Source: Pectobacterium wasabiae CFBP 3304
GTDB taxonomy: Bacteria; Pseudomonadota; Gammaproteobacteria; Enterobacterales; Enterobacteriaceae
DNA length: 64,000 nt
Assembly (NCBI RefSeq): GCF_001742185.1
Contig: NZ_CP015750.1
Span: forward strand, 1,488,001-1,552,000
Reading direction: 5' to 3'
The position numbers were made by a program, and so were the translations under genes. Below, in pieces: positions 13,790 to 24,297 of this stretch. Below the pieces are notes generated by a model. The model did not search any database and was not told the origin of the DNA. It saw only the letters and a program-made list of their open reading frames with translations. The number at the start of each line of letters is the position of its first letter. Position 1 is the stretch's first letter.

Positions 13790-16700
13790 AGTGCCTCCCA
13801 AAATCCATTAGGTGGCGCAATTCCATTATTATTTAAGTTTTTAATAATGTCATCTTGAGTCATAGGGGTACCACCTTTCTTCCACGTATCAATAGAAAGG
13901 ATCTTATTATTTCTATCAGCAATTGTCACACTGTAATCATTATCACCTAATTTTCTGATGTAATATTTAGTATCTGGATGTTTACCTCCACCTTTCAATA
14001 AACTCCCGTCAGAAATATTCCTCTTCCCTCTTTCTAAATATTTTTCTGGAGATAAATTTGAATGACGTCGAGCATGGTCCTTAAGACCTGAGTCTCCGTT
14101 TTTGAAGGTTCGCCGACTTTTCCATTCACCACTCCCGCATTTCGCCAACCCCAGCGGATCCACCCACCCCAGCGGATTCGGCGCATACTGATAAAGATTC
14201 AGTCCTCCCGCCAGCCCTATCGGGTCCTGTGTGGTGAAGCGGCCTACCGTCGGGTCGTAATAGCGGAACAGGTTGTAGTGTAATCCCGTTTCCTCATCTG
14301 CGTATTGTCCAGCATAGCGTAGCGACTGGGATTCTACCGGCTTGCCGTGGCGCAGTCCTTCACTGTCCTGCGTCTGTCCGGTGACAGCGCCGAAGCTGCC
14401 GTAGTCTCCGCTCCAGCGGACCGAACCTTCCGCATCCGTCATCTCCAGCGGCGCACCGTTCAGCTCGGTATTGAACCAGCGGATATCGCCGTCACGCGCG
14501 CCCGGTTGCTGCGTGATACGCGCTAACGGTGACCACCAGAGAGTCGGGTCATAAACGTAGCTTTCCGTCCGCTCGGCGTGTCTGGCCTGTAGCAGCCGAA
14601 AACCTTCCCACAGGAAACGCGTCTCTTCCTGCGTCCCGTTTTCACCCCGGGTGACCGTTTTATGGGTGCGCCTGCCCAGCGCATCATAGCCATAGCGGGC
14701 CACAAACTCACCCTGTGGCCCCCGGCCCCGCGCTTCCACCAGACGGTTGTCCGCATCATACCGGTAAAACTGCTCCGTGGTGCCTTCACGCCGCCGTATC
14801 AGGTTGCCCTGACCGTCATACTGGTTCCACAGATGACGCCAGTTCAGCAGGCGATTGTCGGACAGCGGGCCGGCAGACGGCGAATGGCCGCTATCCTGTA
14901 GATTGTCCGCCGCATCATAGCCATATCCCCGATGATGCACCTGCCAGTGCACATCAATCCGTTTCAGCAGACGACCTTCTGCATCGTAATCATACTGCAC
15001 GTCACCCCGCAGGCCGTCCCTGACTGACGCCAGTTCGCCGGAAGCCGTGTAGCGTAACGCCCGCGAGAGAAGCTGCTGCTCCGGCTCTGCAACATCCCAG
15101 AGTCCGCTGCGCTGTGAGGTCAGGCGACCGAGGCTGTCATACGCCCGTTGCTGCGTGCGGCGGCCCTGAGTACGGCTGATTTCCCGGTGCAACCGGTCAC
15201 GGGTAAACTCGCTGACCACCTGATGATTGAATTTTACCGCGCTGACATGACCCGAGCCGTAGCGCAACCAGCGCAGCGTGTCGCCATCCGGCAGCGACAG
15301 GGCACTCACGTTACCCAGTGCATCCCGGGTGTAGCCGATATCGCCTTCACTGCCGTGTTCGCCTGACAGGTCACCCGCCGCGTCATAGGTCAGCCTGACC
15401 TCATCGGCGGTGAGACCCAGCGCGAGGCCCTCCCCGGTGGGTTCACGCTTCAGGGAAACCAGTTGCCCCCGCTCGCTGTGCTGGTAGTGAAACACCGCGT
15501 GGGCATGCTCACGACGCACCAGTTGCCCCGCCGCATCGTGCTGATAAACGTGCGAGACCGCCTCGTCATTCGCGGCCTGACCGCGCTGCAACCGCTGACA
15601 CAGATGACCGGCGGCGTCGTAGTCGAAAGTCAGCTCGACGCCATCCACGCGCCGCTCGTTCACCAGCCGGCCAACGGCGTCATAGCCAAACTGGTACGCC
15701 GCGCTGTTGCCGTTCTCCAGCCGCAACAACAACCCGCGGGCGTCATAGTGCCAGCGCGTTGTCCGGCGAAGGCGGTCCGTGACACTGACAGGCTGGCCGA
15801 GGTCGTTATACTGCCAGCGGACTTCGCTGTTCTGGGCGTCACGCCAGGCCTGCAACTGACCACGGGCATTCCAGTGCAGCGTTTCCCGGCGACCATCCGG
15901 GTAGATTACGCCCGTCAGGTGCCCACAGGCATCCCATTCCCGGCGAGTCGTGTGACCTTCGGCATCAACAGATGCCAGCAACTGCCCGTCACGGTCATAC
16001 TCAAAGGTGCTGCTCTGCCCAGAACAGTCGGTACGTGCCGTCAGCAGCCCCTGCCGGCTCCAGACCAGCGTGACGGTGCCGCCCAGTGCGTCGGTGATAC
16101 TGTCCGGCAAACTTTCCTGTGCCGTGGGGTAATGGTAGTAGGTTGAGTTGCCCCGCGCGTCAATCTCCTCAATCAGACGATTGCGGTCGTCATACTGCAT
16201 TTGCTCGCGGCTGCCATCGGGATACGTAATCAGCGTAATATGCCCCGTCAGCCGATACCACTGGTAGCCGGTTTCCCGACCCAGCGGGTCAGTCTCGCTG
16301 AGCAACCGGCCATAGTCGTCCCAGGTCGTTTTGCGGCTCGCCCCGCCGGGCAGGATGACGTCACACAGTTCGCCATCGGTATAACTCAGGGTCGTCTCGC
16401 GCCCGTCGTAATCGGTAAAGCGAGTGACGTGGCCCTCATCGTCAAGTATCCACTGCGCGATGAGCCCATCCTCCCGGCGGGCAGTGCGCCGTTGTCCGGC
16501 GAAGTCATACGCCAGCGTGAGTTGCTCACCCGCGCTATTGCGGTAGGCCACCACACGCGGTAAATCGGCAATCTCCTGCCACTGGTATTCGCTAAGCAGG
16601 CCGCTCGCCTCTTCATGGCTGGCCATCAGCCCGTCATCGTGCCAGGTAAAACGGCGGCGCACGCTACCGCCCCGCCCGGTGACGGTAATCAACTGCCTGT

Positions 16701-17376
16701 GCGCATTGTAGGTATAGTGCACCAGACAGGTCGATTCATCCAGCCAGACGCTGTCCAGTCGTCCGTCACGATACCGGCAGGTGAGGTGCCGTCCGGCGCT
16801 GTCCGTCAGCGCCTGAAGCGTGTCATCATCGTTCCAGAAAAAGAGAAGGTCATGACCACACGGCTCGGCAATGCGTGCCAGCACCGCTTTCCCCTGTGGA
16901 GACAAGGCCGTGTAAGACCATACTTCGCCGTCCGGCCCATAAACCGACCAGCTCTCATCCTGATGGTGCTCCAGCCAGCGTTTTTCTGCCGGACAGTAGC
17001 TGCGCTGGCCGACGGGAACAAAAGGAAAGGAAATCAGATCGCCCGACGGGGCGCGCCAGACCAGACCATCCTGATAGCAGGTCAGCGTCGTTTCCCAGAA
17101 CAGGCTCCATCCCTTTCCCAGTACGCTATCGCCGGGGTTACCGCTGCGCCAGCAGCGTTGCCAATAGACGGGCAAGCGGGAAGGCAGCACAAAATCCAGC
17201 TCCTCCTCATCCGCCAGAAATTTTTGCCCGCTCACGATGTCGATTGGGCGGGCAATAATCCCCCCGGCGGCGATACTGGTCATGAGTACGCCAAAACGGC
17301 AGGCAAGACGCTGGAGCTTGTTGAGGCTGGGAAGTTCCCGCAGCAGCTTGCCCAGTTTTCCGACGTTGCCCGCCAT
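13786..17376 (-). CDS. Main Rhs protein: core and toxin tip (out of frame with its PAAR part)
   Basis: A YD-repeat shell protein that encapsulates its own toxin for T6SS delivery on VgrG. From MAGNVGKLGKLLRELPSLNK the ORF runs through GIIARPIDIVSGQKF, DELDFVLPSRLPVYW-type sequence and dozens of YDxxGxL repeats, to RYYDPTVGRFTTQDPIGLAG and GWVDPLGLAKCG. DPLGL marks autocleavage. The ~118-residue tip (LKDHARRHSNLSPEKYLERG, DTKYYIRKLGDNDYSVTIAD, SIDTWKKGGTPMTQDDIIKN) is a compact, probably nuclease-type domain, not securely classified. The PAAR segment upstream is in a different frame, and the usual linker after VFIGGG is missing. The protein may therefore be expressed only as a PAAR-less core, or not at all. 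Confidence 0.85.
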   Translation of the reverse strand: MAGNVGKLGKLLRELPSLNKLQRLACRFGVLMTSIAAGGIIARPIDIVSGQKFLADEEELDFVLPSRLPVYWQRCWRSGNPGDSVLGKGWSLFWETTLTCYQDGLVWRAPSGDLISFPFVPVGQRSYCPAEKRWLEHHQDESWSVYGPDGEVWSYTALSPQGKAVLARIAEPCGHDLLFFWNDDDTLQALTDSAGRHLTCRYRDGRLDSVWLDESTCLVHYTYNAHRQLITVTGRGGSVRRRFTWHDDGLMASHEEASGLLSEYQWQEIADLPRVVAYRNSAGEQLTLAYDFAGQRRTARREDGLIAQWILDDEGHVTRFTDYDGRETTLSYTDGELCDVILPGGASRKTTWDDYGRLLSETDPLGRETGYQWYRLTGHITLITYPDGSREQMQYDDRNRLIEEIDARGNSTYYHYPTAQESLPDSITDALGGTVTLVWSRQGLLTARTDCSGQSSTFEYDRDGQLLASVDAEGHTTRREWDACGHLTGVIYPDGRRETLHWNARGQLQAWRDAQNSEVRWQYNDLGQPVSVTDRLRRTTRWHYDARGLLLRLENGNSAAYQFGYDAVGRLVNERRVDGVELTFDYDAAGHLCQRLQRGQAANDEAVSHVYQHDAAGQLVRREHAHAVFHYQHSERGQLVSLKREPTGEGLALGLTADEVRLTYDAAGDLSGEHGSEGDIGYTRDALGNVSALSLPDGDTLRWLRYGSGHVSAVKFNHQVVSEFTRDRLHREISRTQGRRTQQRAYDSLGRLTSQRSGLWDVAEPEQQLLSRALRYTASGELASVRDGLRGDVQYDYDAEGRLLKRIDVHWQVHHRGYGYDAADNLQDSGHSPSAGPLSDNRLLNWRHLWNQYDGQGNLIRRREGTTEQFYRYDADNRLVEARGRGPQGEFVARYGYDALGRRTHKTVTRGENGTQEETRFLWEGFRLLQARHAERTESYVYDPTLWWSPLARITQQPGARDGDIRWFNTELNGAPLEMTDAEGSVRWSGDYGSFGAVTGQTQDSEGLRHGKPVESQSLRYAGQYADEETGLHYNLFRYYDPTVGRFTTQDPIGLAGGLNLYQYAPNPLGWVDPLGLAKCGSGEWKSRRTFKNGDSGLKDHARRHSNLSPEKYLERGKRNISDGSLLKGGGKHPDTKYYIRKLGDNDYSVTIADRNNKILSIDTWKKGGTPMTQDDIIKNLNNNGIAPPNGFWEAL

Positions 17377-17870
17377 GCCGCCCACCCAATGAACACATTG
17401 GATGAGCCTTCCGTGATAGTGGCACCGCAGTTCACCTTGTCCCCCAGACGGGAGGCGGGCTGGTTGTTGATGTAGACCGTTGCGGAGCCCTCCGCCACCT
17501 GCATGGAAGGGCCGTCCTTGCTGCAACTGGCCACACTCAGAATAGCCATGGCAGCCTTCATGCCGTTGATAAAGACCGTGGGTGAGCCCTTGTCAATCGT
17601 GCCGGCCTTTGACATGCTGCTGGCAAAGGAGTCGGCAATGCCGTCACGGACTTTTGCTGCCAGCTCGCCCGTCGCCCACCCCACCGCAAGACTGAGGCCA
17701 ATCAACAACGCGCCACCTACGAGGCAGGAGCCCAACCCCGCAAAAAACAGGGCACTGGCCGCAATGCCGCCGGCGGCAGCAATCAATCCGCCAGCAATGG
17801 TGCCCAGGATCATGCCAGCCAGAGCACTGGAGTGCCCGATCCCATCGCCAACGCGCGCAGCTTCAAACAT
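17280..17870 (-). CDS. PAAR domain N-terminal part of Rhs (frameshifted end)
   Basis: Starts MFEAARVGDGIGHSSALAGM, the AARVGDxIGHS prePAAR motif. Hydrophobic segments at residues ~18-40 and ~42-68 (ILGTIAGGLIAAAGGIAASA and later) are ones Eag chaperones shield. A PAAR domain follows (SPTVFINGMKAAMAILSVAS, ATVYINNQPASRLGDKVNCG, ATITEGSSNVFIG). After VFIG the frame runs into about 36 unrelated residues to a stop at 17280. The Rhs continuation, GGMAGNVGKLGKLL, is in another frame from about 17385. PAAR tips cap the VgrG spike, so this break should uncouple spike and cargo. Confidence 0.82.
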   Translation of the reverse strand: MFEAARVGDGIGHSSALAGMILGTIAGGLIAAAGGIAASALFFAGLGSCLVGGALLIGLSLAVGWATGELAAKVRDGIADSFASSMSKAGTIDKGSPTVFINGMKAAMAILSVASCSKDGPSMQVAEGSATVYINNQPASRLGDKVNCGATITEGSSNVFIGWAAWRATSENWASCCGNFPASTSSSVLPAVLAYS

Positions 17871-17887
17871 AACAATATTCCTTATCG

Positions 17888-18328
17888 TTACTGGTTAAAC
17901 GTAAAACTCCCGAGCAGGGCGTTGAAGCGGGATTCATCAGCCGCCGAAGGCGTGGCGGTTTTTGAGAGGGTGAAAACCAGGATCTGTGCGTCAGCGAAGG
18001 CGAATACCGCCTGCTGTTGCCAGATACGCTGACCGTCGCGCAGGTAACTCGCCTGGAGACGTTCACCCTCCAGCAGACGATCGCCTAACCAGATGACATC
18101 ACGGGTCTGTGTTTTCCAGCCCTTGAAATGCTGCGTCATCAGCGCCAGTTGCCTGTCGATATAGGCATCGACGGTTTCCCCGTCGTTCAGCCTGTCGCGT
18201 GAAATTGTAAACGCGGGTTCGCCTTCCTGACTGGGTGTGAAGGCGTTCAGGGTTCGATCCTGATAGCCATCAGGGAGCGTGATACAGCCTTCGGTAAAGC
18301 GGCAATAAGAAGCAGATGGGGTCGTCAT
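17888..18328 (-). CDS. Eag-type T6SS effector chaperone (DUF1795/DcrB-like)
   Basis: A 146-residue protein starting MTTPSASYCRFTEGCITLPD, with DRTLNAFTPSQEGEPAFTIS, a central DAYIDRQLALMTQHFKGW and a C-terminal FALADAQILVFTLSKT-like strand. This is the DUF1795 fold of EagR proteins, which bind the transmembrane segments of PAAR-Rhs effectors before loading. The ATG at 18328 fits homologue lengths better than an in-frame one five codons upstream. It lies 17 bp before the PAAR gene and behind vgrG, the standard vgrG-eagR-rhs-immunity order. Confidence 0.85.
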   Translation of the reverse strand: MTTPSASYCRFTEGCITLPDGYQDRTLNAFTPSQEGEPAFTISRDRLNDGETVDAYIDRQLALMTQHFKGWKTQTRDVIWLGDRLLEGERLQASYLRDGQRIWQQQAVFAFADAQILVFTLSKTATPSAADESRFNALLGSFTFNQ

Positions 18329-18394
18329 GGTACGTGGTCTCACAGGGTGATGGAGGACGTCACGCTCGCCTCAGCGGGGTAACGTTCTTCCTGA

Positions 18395-20254
18395 TTATTT
18401 ATTCAGATCAATACGCGAACTGCCGATCACATTGACGTTCACGCCCTTGATTTCAATATCGCCATTATTGAAAAGGGTCAGCGAACTCGCTCCCGTCTTC
18501 AGCGTGATGGTGCCACTGGTCGACGTCACGGTAATGTTGCCCGTCACCGTCAGTGTGTCGTTGGACGTGACATCGGTTTTACGGCCCTCACCGACGAAGA
18601 TCCCCTGGGTGCCCTGGATCTTGGTCTCCTGATTGTGGACAACCTCAATCGTCTGATCTCGTCCCACCACGCTGAGCTGATCGTACCTGACTTTTTCCTC
18701 ATGACTCCCCCCGACACCGGTGCTGCGGTTATTCAACACCACGGTGTTCATGTCCTTCTGGGCATGGATAAACACTTCCTCCTGCCCGGCCTGGTCTTCA
18801 AAGCGCAGTTCATTGAACCCGGCGCCCTTGTGCGTGGCGGTCCGCAGCGAGGTGCGGGTCTTGTTGGCCGGTAACGGGTACGGCGACGGATTGGTGGCAT
18901 GAAAGGTTCTGCCGGTCACTATCGGCTGGTCCGGGTCGCCTTCGAGGAAGCTGACAATCACTTCATGGCCGATGCGCGGGATGGCTATCAGCCCGTACTG
19001 GCCGCCCGCCCAGCCCTGACTCACTCGCACCCAGCAGGAGCTCTGGTCGTCACTTGCGCCGTAGCGGTCCCACGGGAATTGCAGTTTGATTCGACCGTAC
19101 TCGTCACAGTAGATTTCTTCACCGGCCGGCCCCACCACCGTCGCAATCTGCGGGCCGTCCACCATGGGTTTGTACGGCAGGTCGGCTCGCCAGGTAGTTT
19201 TGGCGCTGATAACCTCGAAGCTGTTGCTGTAAGTTGTGGGTTCACCGCCGCTTTCTTCTTCCAGCGCCTGCGGTTGCTGCCCGCTGTGGGTGATGGCCAC
19301 CAGTTGCCAGCCGGTGTTGAGGGGCAGGTTGGGGTGCTCGGTGAGGGTAAAACTGCTGCCCGGCATCAGCATCGCCGCATTGGAATCACCCGCGCCGGTG
19401 ATGGCATTCGCCCGTAACGCCTCCAGCCGGTAGCGACTGAACGCCTTGCCGCTCGGGTCCTTTTTGAAGCGCCCGGGGTAGTCGAAGTGCTGATAGCTTT
19501 CGCGCTGATGGTCCAGTTCGCTGCTCATCTTCTTGTGCAGCAGGCCATAGGCTGGCGTTTTGAAGCTGTAGTCCTTGAGCGCCACTTCAGCCGTGCTGAC
19601 CCGCTCGGCGTAGCGGAAACGGTGGACGTACTCGCCTTCGCTCAATCCCTGCGTGGCGAGGTTGAAGAACAGGTCGGGGCCTTTCGCCAGCGCCCCGGCG
19701 TCGTCGGCAAAAACCACCCGGTGTTTGCCTTCCTCAAACTCGTGGAAGAAGTACAGCCCTTCCTCGGCTGCCAGTCGGGTGACAAACGCCAAATCACTTT
19801 CGCGGTACTGCACGCAGTACTCACGCGGGGCATGGTCATGACGTAACGAAAAGGCGTAATCGGTAATGCCGGCTTCTTCCAGCAGGGTGCCGATAATCAC
19901 TTCCGGCTTCTGCGCCTGAAAGATGCGGGCGTTGGTACGCAACCCGAGTCGCCACAGTGCTGGACGCACCTCCGCCTGATAGCGGGTGCGGCGAAAGCCG
20001 GTGTCGCCCTGGGCAAAGGCGCTGATTATCCCGCCTACCCGACGCTTCAGCTCACCGTCGTACCACACCAGCAGCTCACACGGCTGGTCCAGCACGGCGC
20101 CAAAATCCACATCCGGCAAGGCACTGGCCAGATTGAGGGACAGGGCAAACGGCTGGTTAAGCGCCTCGCTGAGCTGAAAATCCACCACCGCAAACGTCGA
20201 GGCCGGCAACGCGCCGACCTTTACGGTGAACTGTAATCCTGTACTGTTGGCCAT
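18395..20254 (-). CDS. vgrG: T6SS spike protein VgrG
   Basis: A 619-residue VgrG with a gp27-like base ([60 protein letters not shown] and GLYFFHEF). A gp5 OB domain follows ([60 protein letters not shown]), then a repetitive beta-helix ending [15 protein letters not shown]. There is no C-terminal effector extension. AGGAGG lies 5 bases before the ATG at 20254; an in-frame ATG nine codons earlier lacks such a site. It carries the PAAR-Rhs effector encoded downstream. No structural T6SS genes are in the window. Confidence 0.95.
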   Translation of the reverse strand: MANSTGLQFTVKVGALPASTFAVVDFQLSEALNQPFALSLNLASALPDVDFGAVLDQPCELLVWYDGELKRRVGGIISAFAQGDTGFRRTRYQAEVRPALWRLGLRTNARIFQAQKPEVIIGTLLEEAGITDYAFSLRHDHAPREYCVQYRESDLAFVTRLAAEEGLYFFHEFEEGKHRVVFADDAGALAKGPDLFFNLATQGLSEGEYVHRFRYAERVSTAEVALKDYSFKTPAYGLLHKKMSSELDHQRESYQHFDYPGRFKKDPSGKAFSRYRLEALRANAITGAGDSNAAMLMPGSSFTLTEHPNLPLNTGWQLVAITHSGQQPQALEEESGGEPTTYSNSFEVISAKTTWRADLPYKPMVDGPQIATVVGPAGEEIYCDEYGRIKLQFPWDRYGASDDQSSCWVRVSQGWAGGQYGLIAIPRIGHEVIVSFLEGDPDQPIVTGRTFHATNPSPYPLPANKTRTSLRTATHKGAGFNELRFEDQAGQEEVFIHAQKDMNTVVLNNRSTGVGGSHEEKVRYDQLSVVGRDQTIEVVHNQETKIQGTQGIFVGEGRKTDVTSNDTLTVTGNITVTSTSGTITLKTGASSLTLFNNGDIEIKGVNVNVIGSSRIDLNK

Positions 20255-20281
20255 CCGTCCTCCTGATGCTGTCATCCACAC

Positions 20282-20701
20282 TCAGGCATGGCATGGGCCA
20301 TGACTCAGTACAGAACACTCCAGTTAAATAGGATTATCCTTCGACAGCAGCGTGTGCACGCAGCAGGAGACAAGCGAGTAGCGGAATCGGGACGGTATGA
20401 AAAATAATGAAGGCGTTCTATGTGACATCCTTGCCAAGATTCCCTTTTTGAAAGAAAAACACCAAAAGGATAGCAAGATGCATTGAGTTTTAATTGCACA
20501 AGGACGGGGATAAAATCAGGCGAATAAATTAATTAAAATTAAAACAATTTCATCCAAATTAATAACATGAGGGTAGAATCCATCTACCCGCCAGCAATGT
20601 TCCGCTTAGTCGGCAAGTCTCTCTAACGTCATATCGACGACATCGTTAGCCCCCGTCATCTAACGAGGGCATCAACGTTTATCCGATCCAAATCAGGACG
20701 A
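20282..20701. other. Intergenic region between pfkA and vgrG
   Basis: About 420 bp, AT-rich in the middle (20510-20570), presumably with the vgrG promoter. Near its right end GCCCCCGT-CATCTA-ACGAGGGC (20649-20670) forms an 8-bp stem with one G-U pair, just past the pfkA stop. It may terminate pfkA, although no T-tract follows on the minus strand. No gene was seen. Confidence 0.5.
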
Positions 20702-21664
20702 TCAGAACAGCTTTTTCGCCGTCTCCAGCCAGTCGCCTTTGAACGGACGTTTCATGTTTTCGATGGCATCAACGATGTCATGGTGCACCATTTTCTCATT
20801 CTGAATACCGACACAGCGACCACCGTAGCCTTGCTGTAGCAGTTCAATCGAATATGCGCCCATGCGGGAAGCCAAAATGCGGTCATACGCGACCGGCGAA
20901 CCGCCGCGCTGAATGTGGCCGAGCACCGTGGCACGGGTTTCGCGCCCTGTTTCTTTTTCAATGTATCTCGCCAGCTCATCGACGTCGCACACCAGTTCGG
21001 TAATCGCGACAATCGCATGCTTTTTACCTTTCTCGATACCGGCTTTGATTTCGCAAACCAGATCTTCCGGGCTGAACGGCACTTCCGGCAGGACGATGAA
21101 TTCACAGCCGCCGGCAATCGCCGCCGCCAGTGTCAGATCGCCGCAGTGGCGTCCCATCACTTCGACAATCGAAATACGTTGGTGAGAAGAAGAAGTGTCG
21201 CGCAGGCGGTCAATTGCTTCCAGCACGGTTTCCAGCGCGGTAAAGTAACCGATGGTGTAGTCCGTTCCCGCCACGTCGTTATCGATCGTGCCGGGCAGGC
21301 CGATACAGGGAAAACCCATTTCCGTCAGACGTTTGGCACCCATGTAGGAACCGTCACCGCCGATGACGACCAGCGCATCCAGGCCGCGTCTCTTCATGTT
21401 TTCCACACACACCTGACGCACCGCTTCGTCACGGAACTGCGGAAAACGCGCTGAACCGAGGAACGTACCACCACGGTTAATCACATCCGATACGCTGTAG
21501 CGATCCAACTGCTCCATGCGATCTTCGTACAAGCCCTGATAACCATCATAAATGCCGTAGATTTCCAGCCCTTCAGACAGTGCAGCACGCACCACACCCC
21601 GAATTGCCGCATTCATACCTGGTGCATCGCCACCGCTCGTCAACACTCCGATTCTTCTAATCAT
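20702..21664 (-). CDS. pfkA: ATP-dependent 6-phosphofructokinase
   Basis: Phosphorylates fructose 6-phosphate to the 1,6-bisphosphate, the committing step of glycolysis. The 320-residue protein matches the allosteric enterobacterial type: [31 protein letters not shown], the catalytic [17 protein letters not shown] loop (D128, D130), [10 protein letters not shown] and [15 protein letters not shown]. Length is as in E. coli. The ATG has GAGG 5 bases upstream. It follows fieF on the same strand as in E. coli, with a 206-bp gap that could hold its own promoter. Confidence 0.97.
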   Translation of the reverse strand: MIRRIGVLTSGGDAPGMNAAIRGVVRAALSEGLEIYGIYDGYQGLYEDRMEQLDRYSVSDVINRGGTFLGSARFPQFRDEAVRQVCVENMKRRGLDALVVIGGDGSYMGAKRLTEMGFPCIGLPGTIDNDVAGTDYTIGYFTALETVLEAIDRLRDTSSSHQRISIVEVMGRHCGDLTLAAAIAGGCEFIVLPEVPFSPEDLVCEIKAGIEKGKKHAIVAITELVCDVDELARYIEKETGRETRATVLGHIQRGGSPVAYDRILASRMGAYSIELLQQGYGGRCVGIQNEKMVHHDIVDAIENMKRPFKGDWLETAKKLF

Positions 21665-21870
21665 GACAACCTCTGGACTTGTAGATGTAATTTTGCAGGA
21701 TTCTTCTATCGTAAATTCGCCGCCGCTGTTACGCAGGCAGCAAGCCTTGTTCTTTTATTAGCATATTATAACAAACACCCGAAGCTGAATTGATTCAGGT
21801 CAGGCTACATTGTGCATAAATTTTCATGGCCTATCACGTTTTTCACATAAAATGCTGAAAATACCGTCGC

Positions 21871-22773
21871 CTACGTCGTCAACCTGCCACGCTGGTTTTC
21901 CGGCACAGCAGAAGCCGGGTCCTGATGAATCATAATATCAGCTCCCGGAAACTGTTTACGTAATGCCTGCTCCAGATCGTCGGCAATCTGGTGTGCCTCA
22001 ACCAGCGGCAGGGCATCATCCATTTCCAGATGTAGCTGAATAAAACGCGTTGGCCCGGAACGCCGGGTGCGCAAGGCATGTGCGCCGCGAATACCCGGCC
22101 AGTTCACAATCACCTCGGCGATAGCGCGATGTTCGTCCTCCGGCAGCGCGCGATCTAGCAGCGACTGCACCGCGTCATACCCCATACGTAACGCGCTATA
22201 TAAAATATAGCCGCCAATCCCCAACGCAAACAGGGAATCGGCACGCGTAATCCCTTTCCAACTGAGTGCCAACGCCAGCAGAATCGCACCGTTCATCAGC
22301 AGATCGGACTGATAATGCAGCATGTCCGCGCGTACCGCCTGACTGTGCGTGCGTTTAACCACCCAACGCTGGAACGAGACCAGCAGCAGCGTCACCACTA
22401 GCGCAATGAGCGTCACCCACATGCCCACTTCCGGCGCGTGCAACACCTGCGGCTCCAGCGAATGTTGCAGCCCCGTCAGGATCAGGAACAGCGCCGAACC
22501 AGAAACAAACATGCTCTGCGCCAGCGCAGCCAGCGATTCTGCCTTACCGTGGCCGAACGCATGCTCAGTATCCGCTGGCTGCAACGAATAGCGCACTACC
22601 AGCAGGTTAACCAGCGATGCGGCGATATCCACCAGCGAATCGACCAGCGACGCCAACAGGCTCACCGAACCGGTATGCCACCAGGCAAACACTTTCATCA
22701 CAAACAGCACCAGCGCCACGACCGTTGCGCTCACTGCCGCCAGCGTCACCAAACGCGCATAGTGTGGATTCAT
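21871..22773 (-). CDS. fieF: Ferrous-iron/zinc efflux cation diffusion facilitator FieF
   Basis: An inner-membrane H+-coupled divalent cation exporter (YiiP family). Starting at the second of two adjacent ATGs gives 300 residues. It places the transport-site aspartates of [11 protein letters not shown] at D45 and D49, as in E. coli, and spaces GAGG properly. [16 protein letters not shown] and the [20 protein letters not shown] site on the fifth helix are present. The C-terminal cytoplasmic domain ([20 protein letters not shown]) contains metal-binding histidines. Synteny with pfkA supports the name. Confidence 0.95.
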   Translation of the reverse strand: MNPHYARLVTLAAVSATVVALVLFVMKVFAWWHTGSVSLLASLVDSLVDIAASLVNLLVVRYSLQPADTEHAFGHGKAESLAALAQSMFVSGSALFLILTGLQHSLEPQVLHAPEVGMWVTLIALVVTLLLVSFQRWVVKRTHSQAVRADMLHYQSDLLMNGAILLALALSWKGITRADSLFALGIGGYILYSALRMGYDAVQSLLDRALPEDEHRAIAEVIVNWPGIRGAHALRTRRSGPTRFIQLHLEMDDALPLVEAHQIADDLEQALRKQFPGADIMIHQDPASAVPENQRGRLTT

Positions 22774-22816
22774 CATGTCCTCACAGAAAATAGATCGTCC
22801 GGGTCTTTACCCAGAT

Positions 22817-24004
22817 TCAGCTCGTTAATGACGTTTTTAACACACGGGAATAACGAACAAACGTAAAAATACAGCACACCGTCGCCAGTATCGCCATCGC
22901 CGCCCCCATGTAACCGATGTCGGGCAAGCCAAGATGGGTAATAACCTGATTACCGAGCAGCGCCCCACCGCCGATCCCGATGTTATAAATCCCCGAATAG
23001 AGCGCCATTGCCACATCGGTTGCATCCGATGCCAGCGTCAATACCTTGACCTGCATACCCAGGCTCAGCGCCATAATGGCGATCCCCCAGATGATACACA
23101 GCGTCGACAGACTCCAGCCGCTGAATGACAGCGGTTGCAGTAGCAATAAACACACCGCCAGAAACGCGAATGAGACAATCAGGAAACCCGCCGGATACTT
23201 GCTGCTGTAGCGGCTAAACAACATGCTGCCAATGATTCCAGCACCGCCAAAAATCAACAGCAGAATAGTCGTGAAGTTTTCACTCAACAACGCCACTTTC
23301 TGGATAAACGGCTCGATATAACTGTAAGCAGTAAAGTGTGCCGTTACGATCATGACGGTCAGGCCGTACACGCACAGCAGCGCTGGGCGCTTCAGCAGGA
23401 GAGGCAAGCTCTTCAACGAACCGGAATTGCTGCTCGGCAACACGGGTAGGAGCTTCATCAGGCCCAGCATAATCACCGCAGCAACCAGACCAATAAGGAC
23501 AAACGTTACGCGCCAGCCCAGATACTGCCCGACCACACGCCCTAGCGGTAAGCCCAGCACCAGCGCCAGCGCCGTCCCGGTCGCCAGCAGGCTCAACGCC
23601 TGCGCTTTTTTATCCGCAGGAGCCAGACGTACCACCAACGATGCCGTAATCGACCAAAACACGGCGTGGGACAGCGCCACGCCGACACGGGCCATGACCA
23701 GTACCCAATAATTCCAGGCCAGACCGGACAGCACATTACTGATAGCGAACAGGATAAAGATGTTGATCAGCAGGCGGCGTCGTTCCATATCGCTGGACAA
23801 CAGCATGCAGGGCAGCGACATCAGCCCAACTACCCAGGCATAAATCGTAATGATCAGCCCAACCTGCGCGGCGCTCATGGAAAAGCTGGCAGCGATGTCT
23901 GACAACAGCGCGACAGGAGCAAACTCAGCGGTGTTAAAAATGAATGCCGCCAGAGAAAGACTGACGACGCGTAACCAGGCGGTCGAACGGGGAGAACGGG
24001 TCAT
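22817..24004 (-). CDS. sotB: Sugar efflux transporter SotB (MFS)
   Basis: A 395-residue, 12-helix major facilitator protein that in E. coli and Dickeya exports arabinose, lactose and IPTG. Strong landmarks are [80 protein letters not shown] and [20 protein letters not shown]. It ends 40 bp before fieF. The gene is not found at this position in E. coli. Confidence 0.88.
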   Translation of the reverse strand: MTRSPRSTAWLRVVSLSLAAFIFNTAEFAPVALLSDIAASFSMSAAQVGLIITIYAWVVGLMSLPCMLLSSDMERRRLLINIFILFAISNVLSGLAWNYWVLVMARVGVALSHAVFWSITASLVVRLAPADKKAQALSLLATGTALALVLGLPLGRVVGQYLGWRVTFVLIGLVAAVIMLGLMKLLPVLPSSNSGSLKSLPLLLKRPALLCVYGLTVMIVTAHFTAYSYIEPFIQKVALLSENFTTILLLIFGGAGIIGSMLFSRYSSKYPAGFLIVSFAFLAVCLLLLQPLSFSGWSLSTLCIIWGIAIMALSLGMQVKVLTLASDATDVAMALYSGIYNIGIGGGALLGNQVITHLGLPDIGYMGAAMAILATVCCIFTFVRYSRVLKTSLTS

Positions 24005-24187
24005 GGTATTGATATCAAAAGTTAAAATAAAAGAATGCGCCCCCTGTCATGGCAGAGGCTAGCGCGGTGAAGCAATGGTACAAGGAAAGTATGACACCGC
24101 CATGTAATCGGCGAACCGTCAACGGTGTTTCAGCGTGCTTTTATGAGGATGTCAGCCAAAAGCCTGAAGACAGGTAAGGGAACATTC

Positions 24188-24211
24188 ATGAGCATCATTT
24201 TTGGTGCTCAT
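24188..24211. promoter_or_regulatory. Inverted repeat between sotB and the SWIM gene
   Basis: ATGAGCA-N10-TGCTCAT, a 7-bp perfect dyad in the 293-bp gap upstream of sotB. It could be an operator or a weak terminator for the five-gene unit. The rest of the gap shows nothing definite. Confidence 0.35.
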
Positions 24212-24297
24212 ATTCTACGCGTTACCACGCCCTTACGCTGTCTTTTTTCGTGCCTTTCTTGCTCTACTTTAATCCTGCTTTGGTCGGGAAAACGGCG

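Noticed and set aside
12301..16563. Many plus- and minus-strand ORFs within the rhs cores
   Set aside because: They are alternative frames of the repetitive GC-rich rhs sequence and occur in parallel in both rhs copies.
17280..17526. Programmed -1 frameshift joining PAAR to the Rhs core
   Set aside because: No slippery heptamer or stimulatory hairpin was seen, and homologous linker residues are missing, so a deletion is the simpler explanation.
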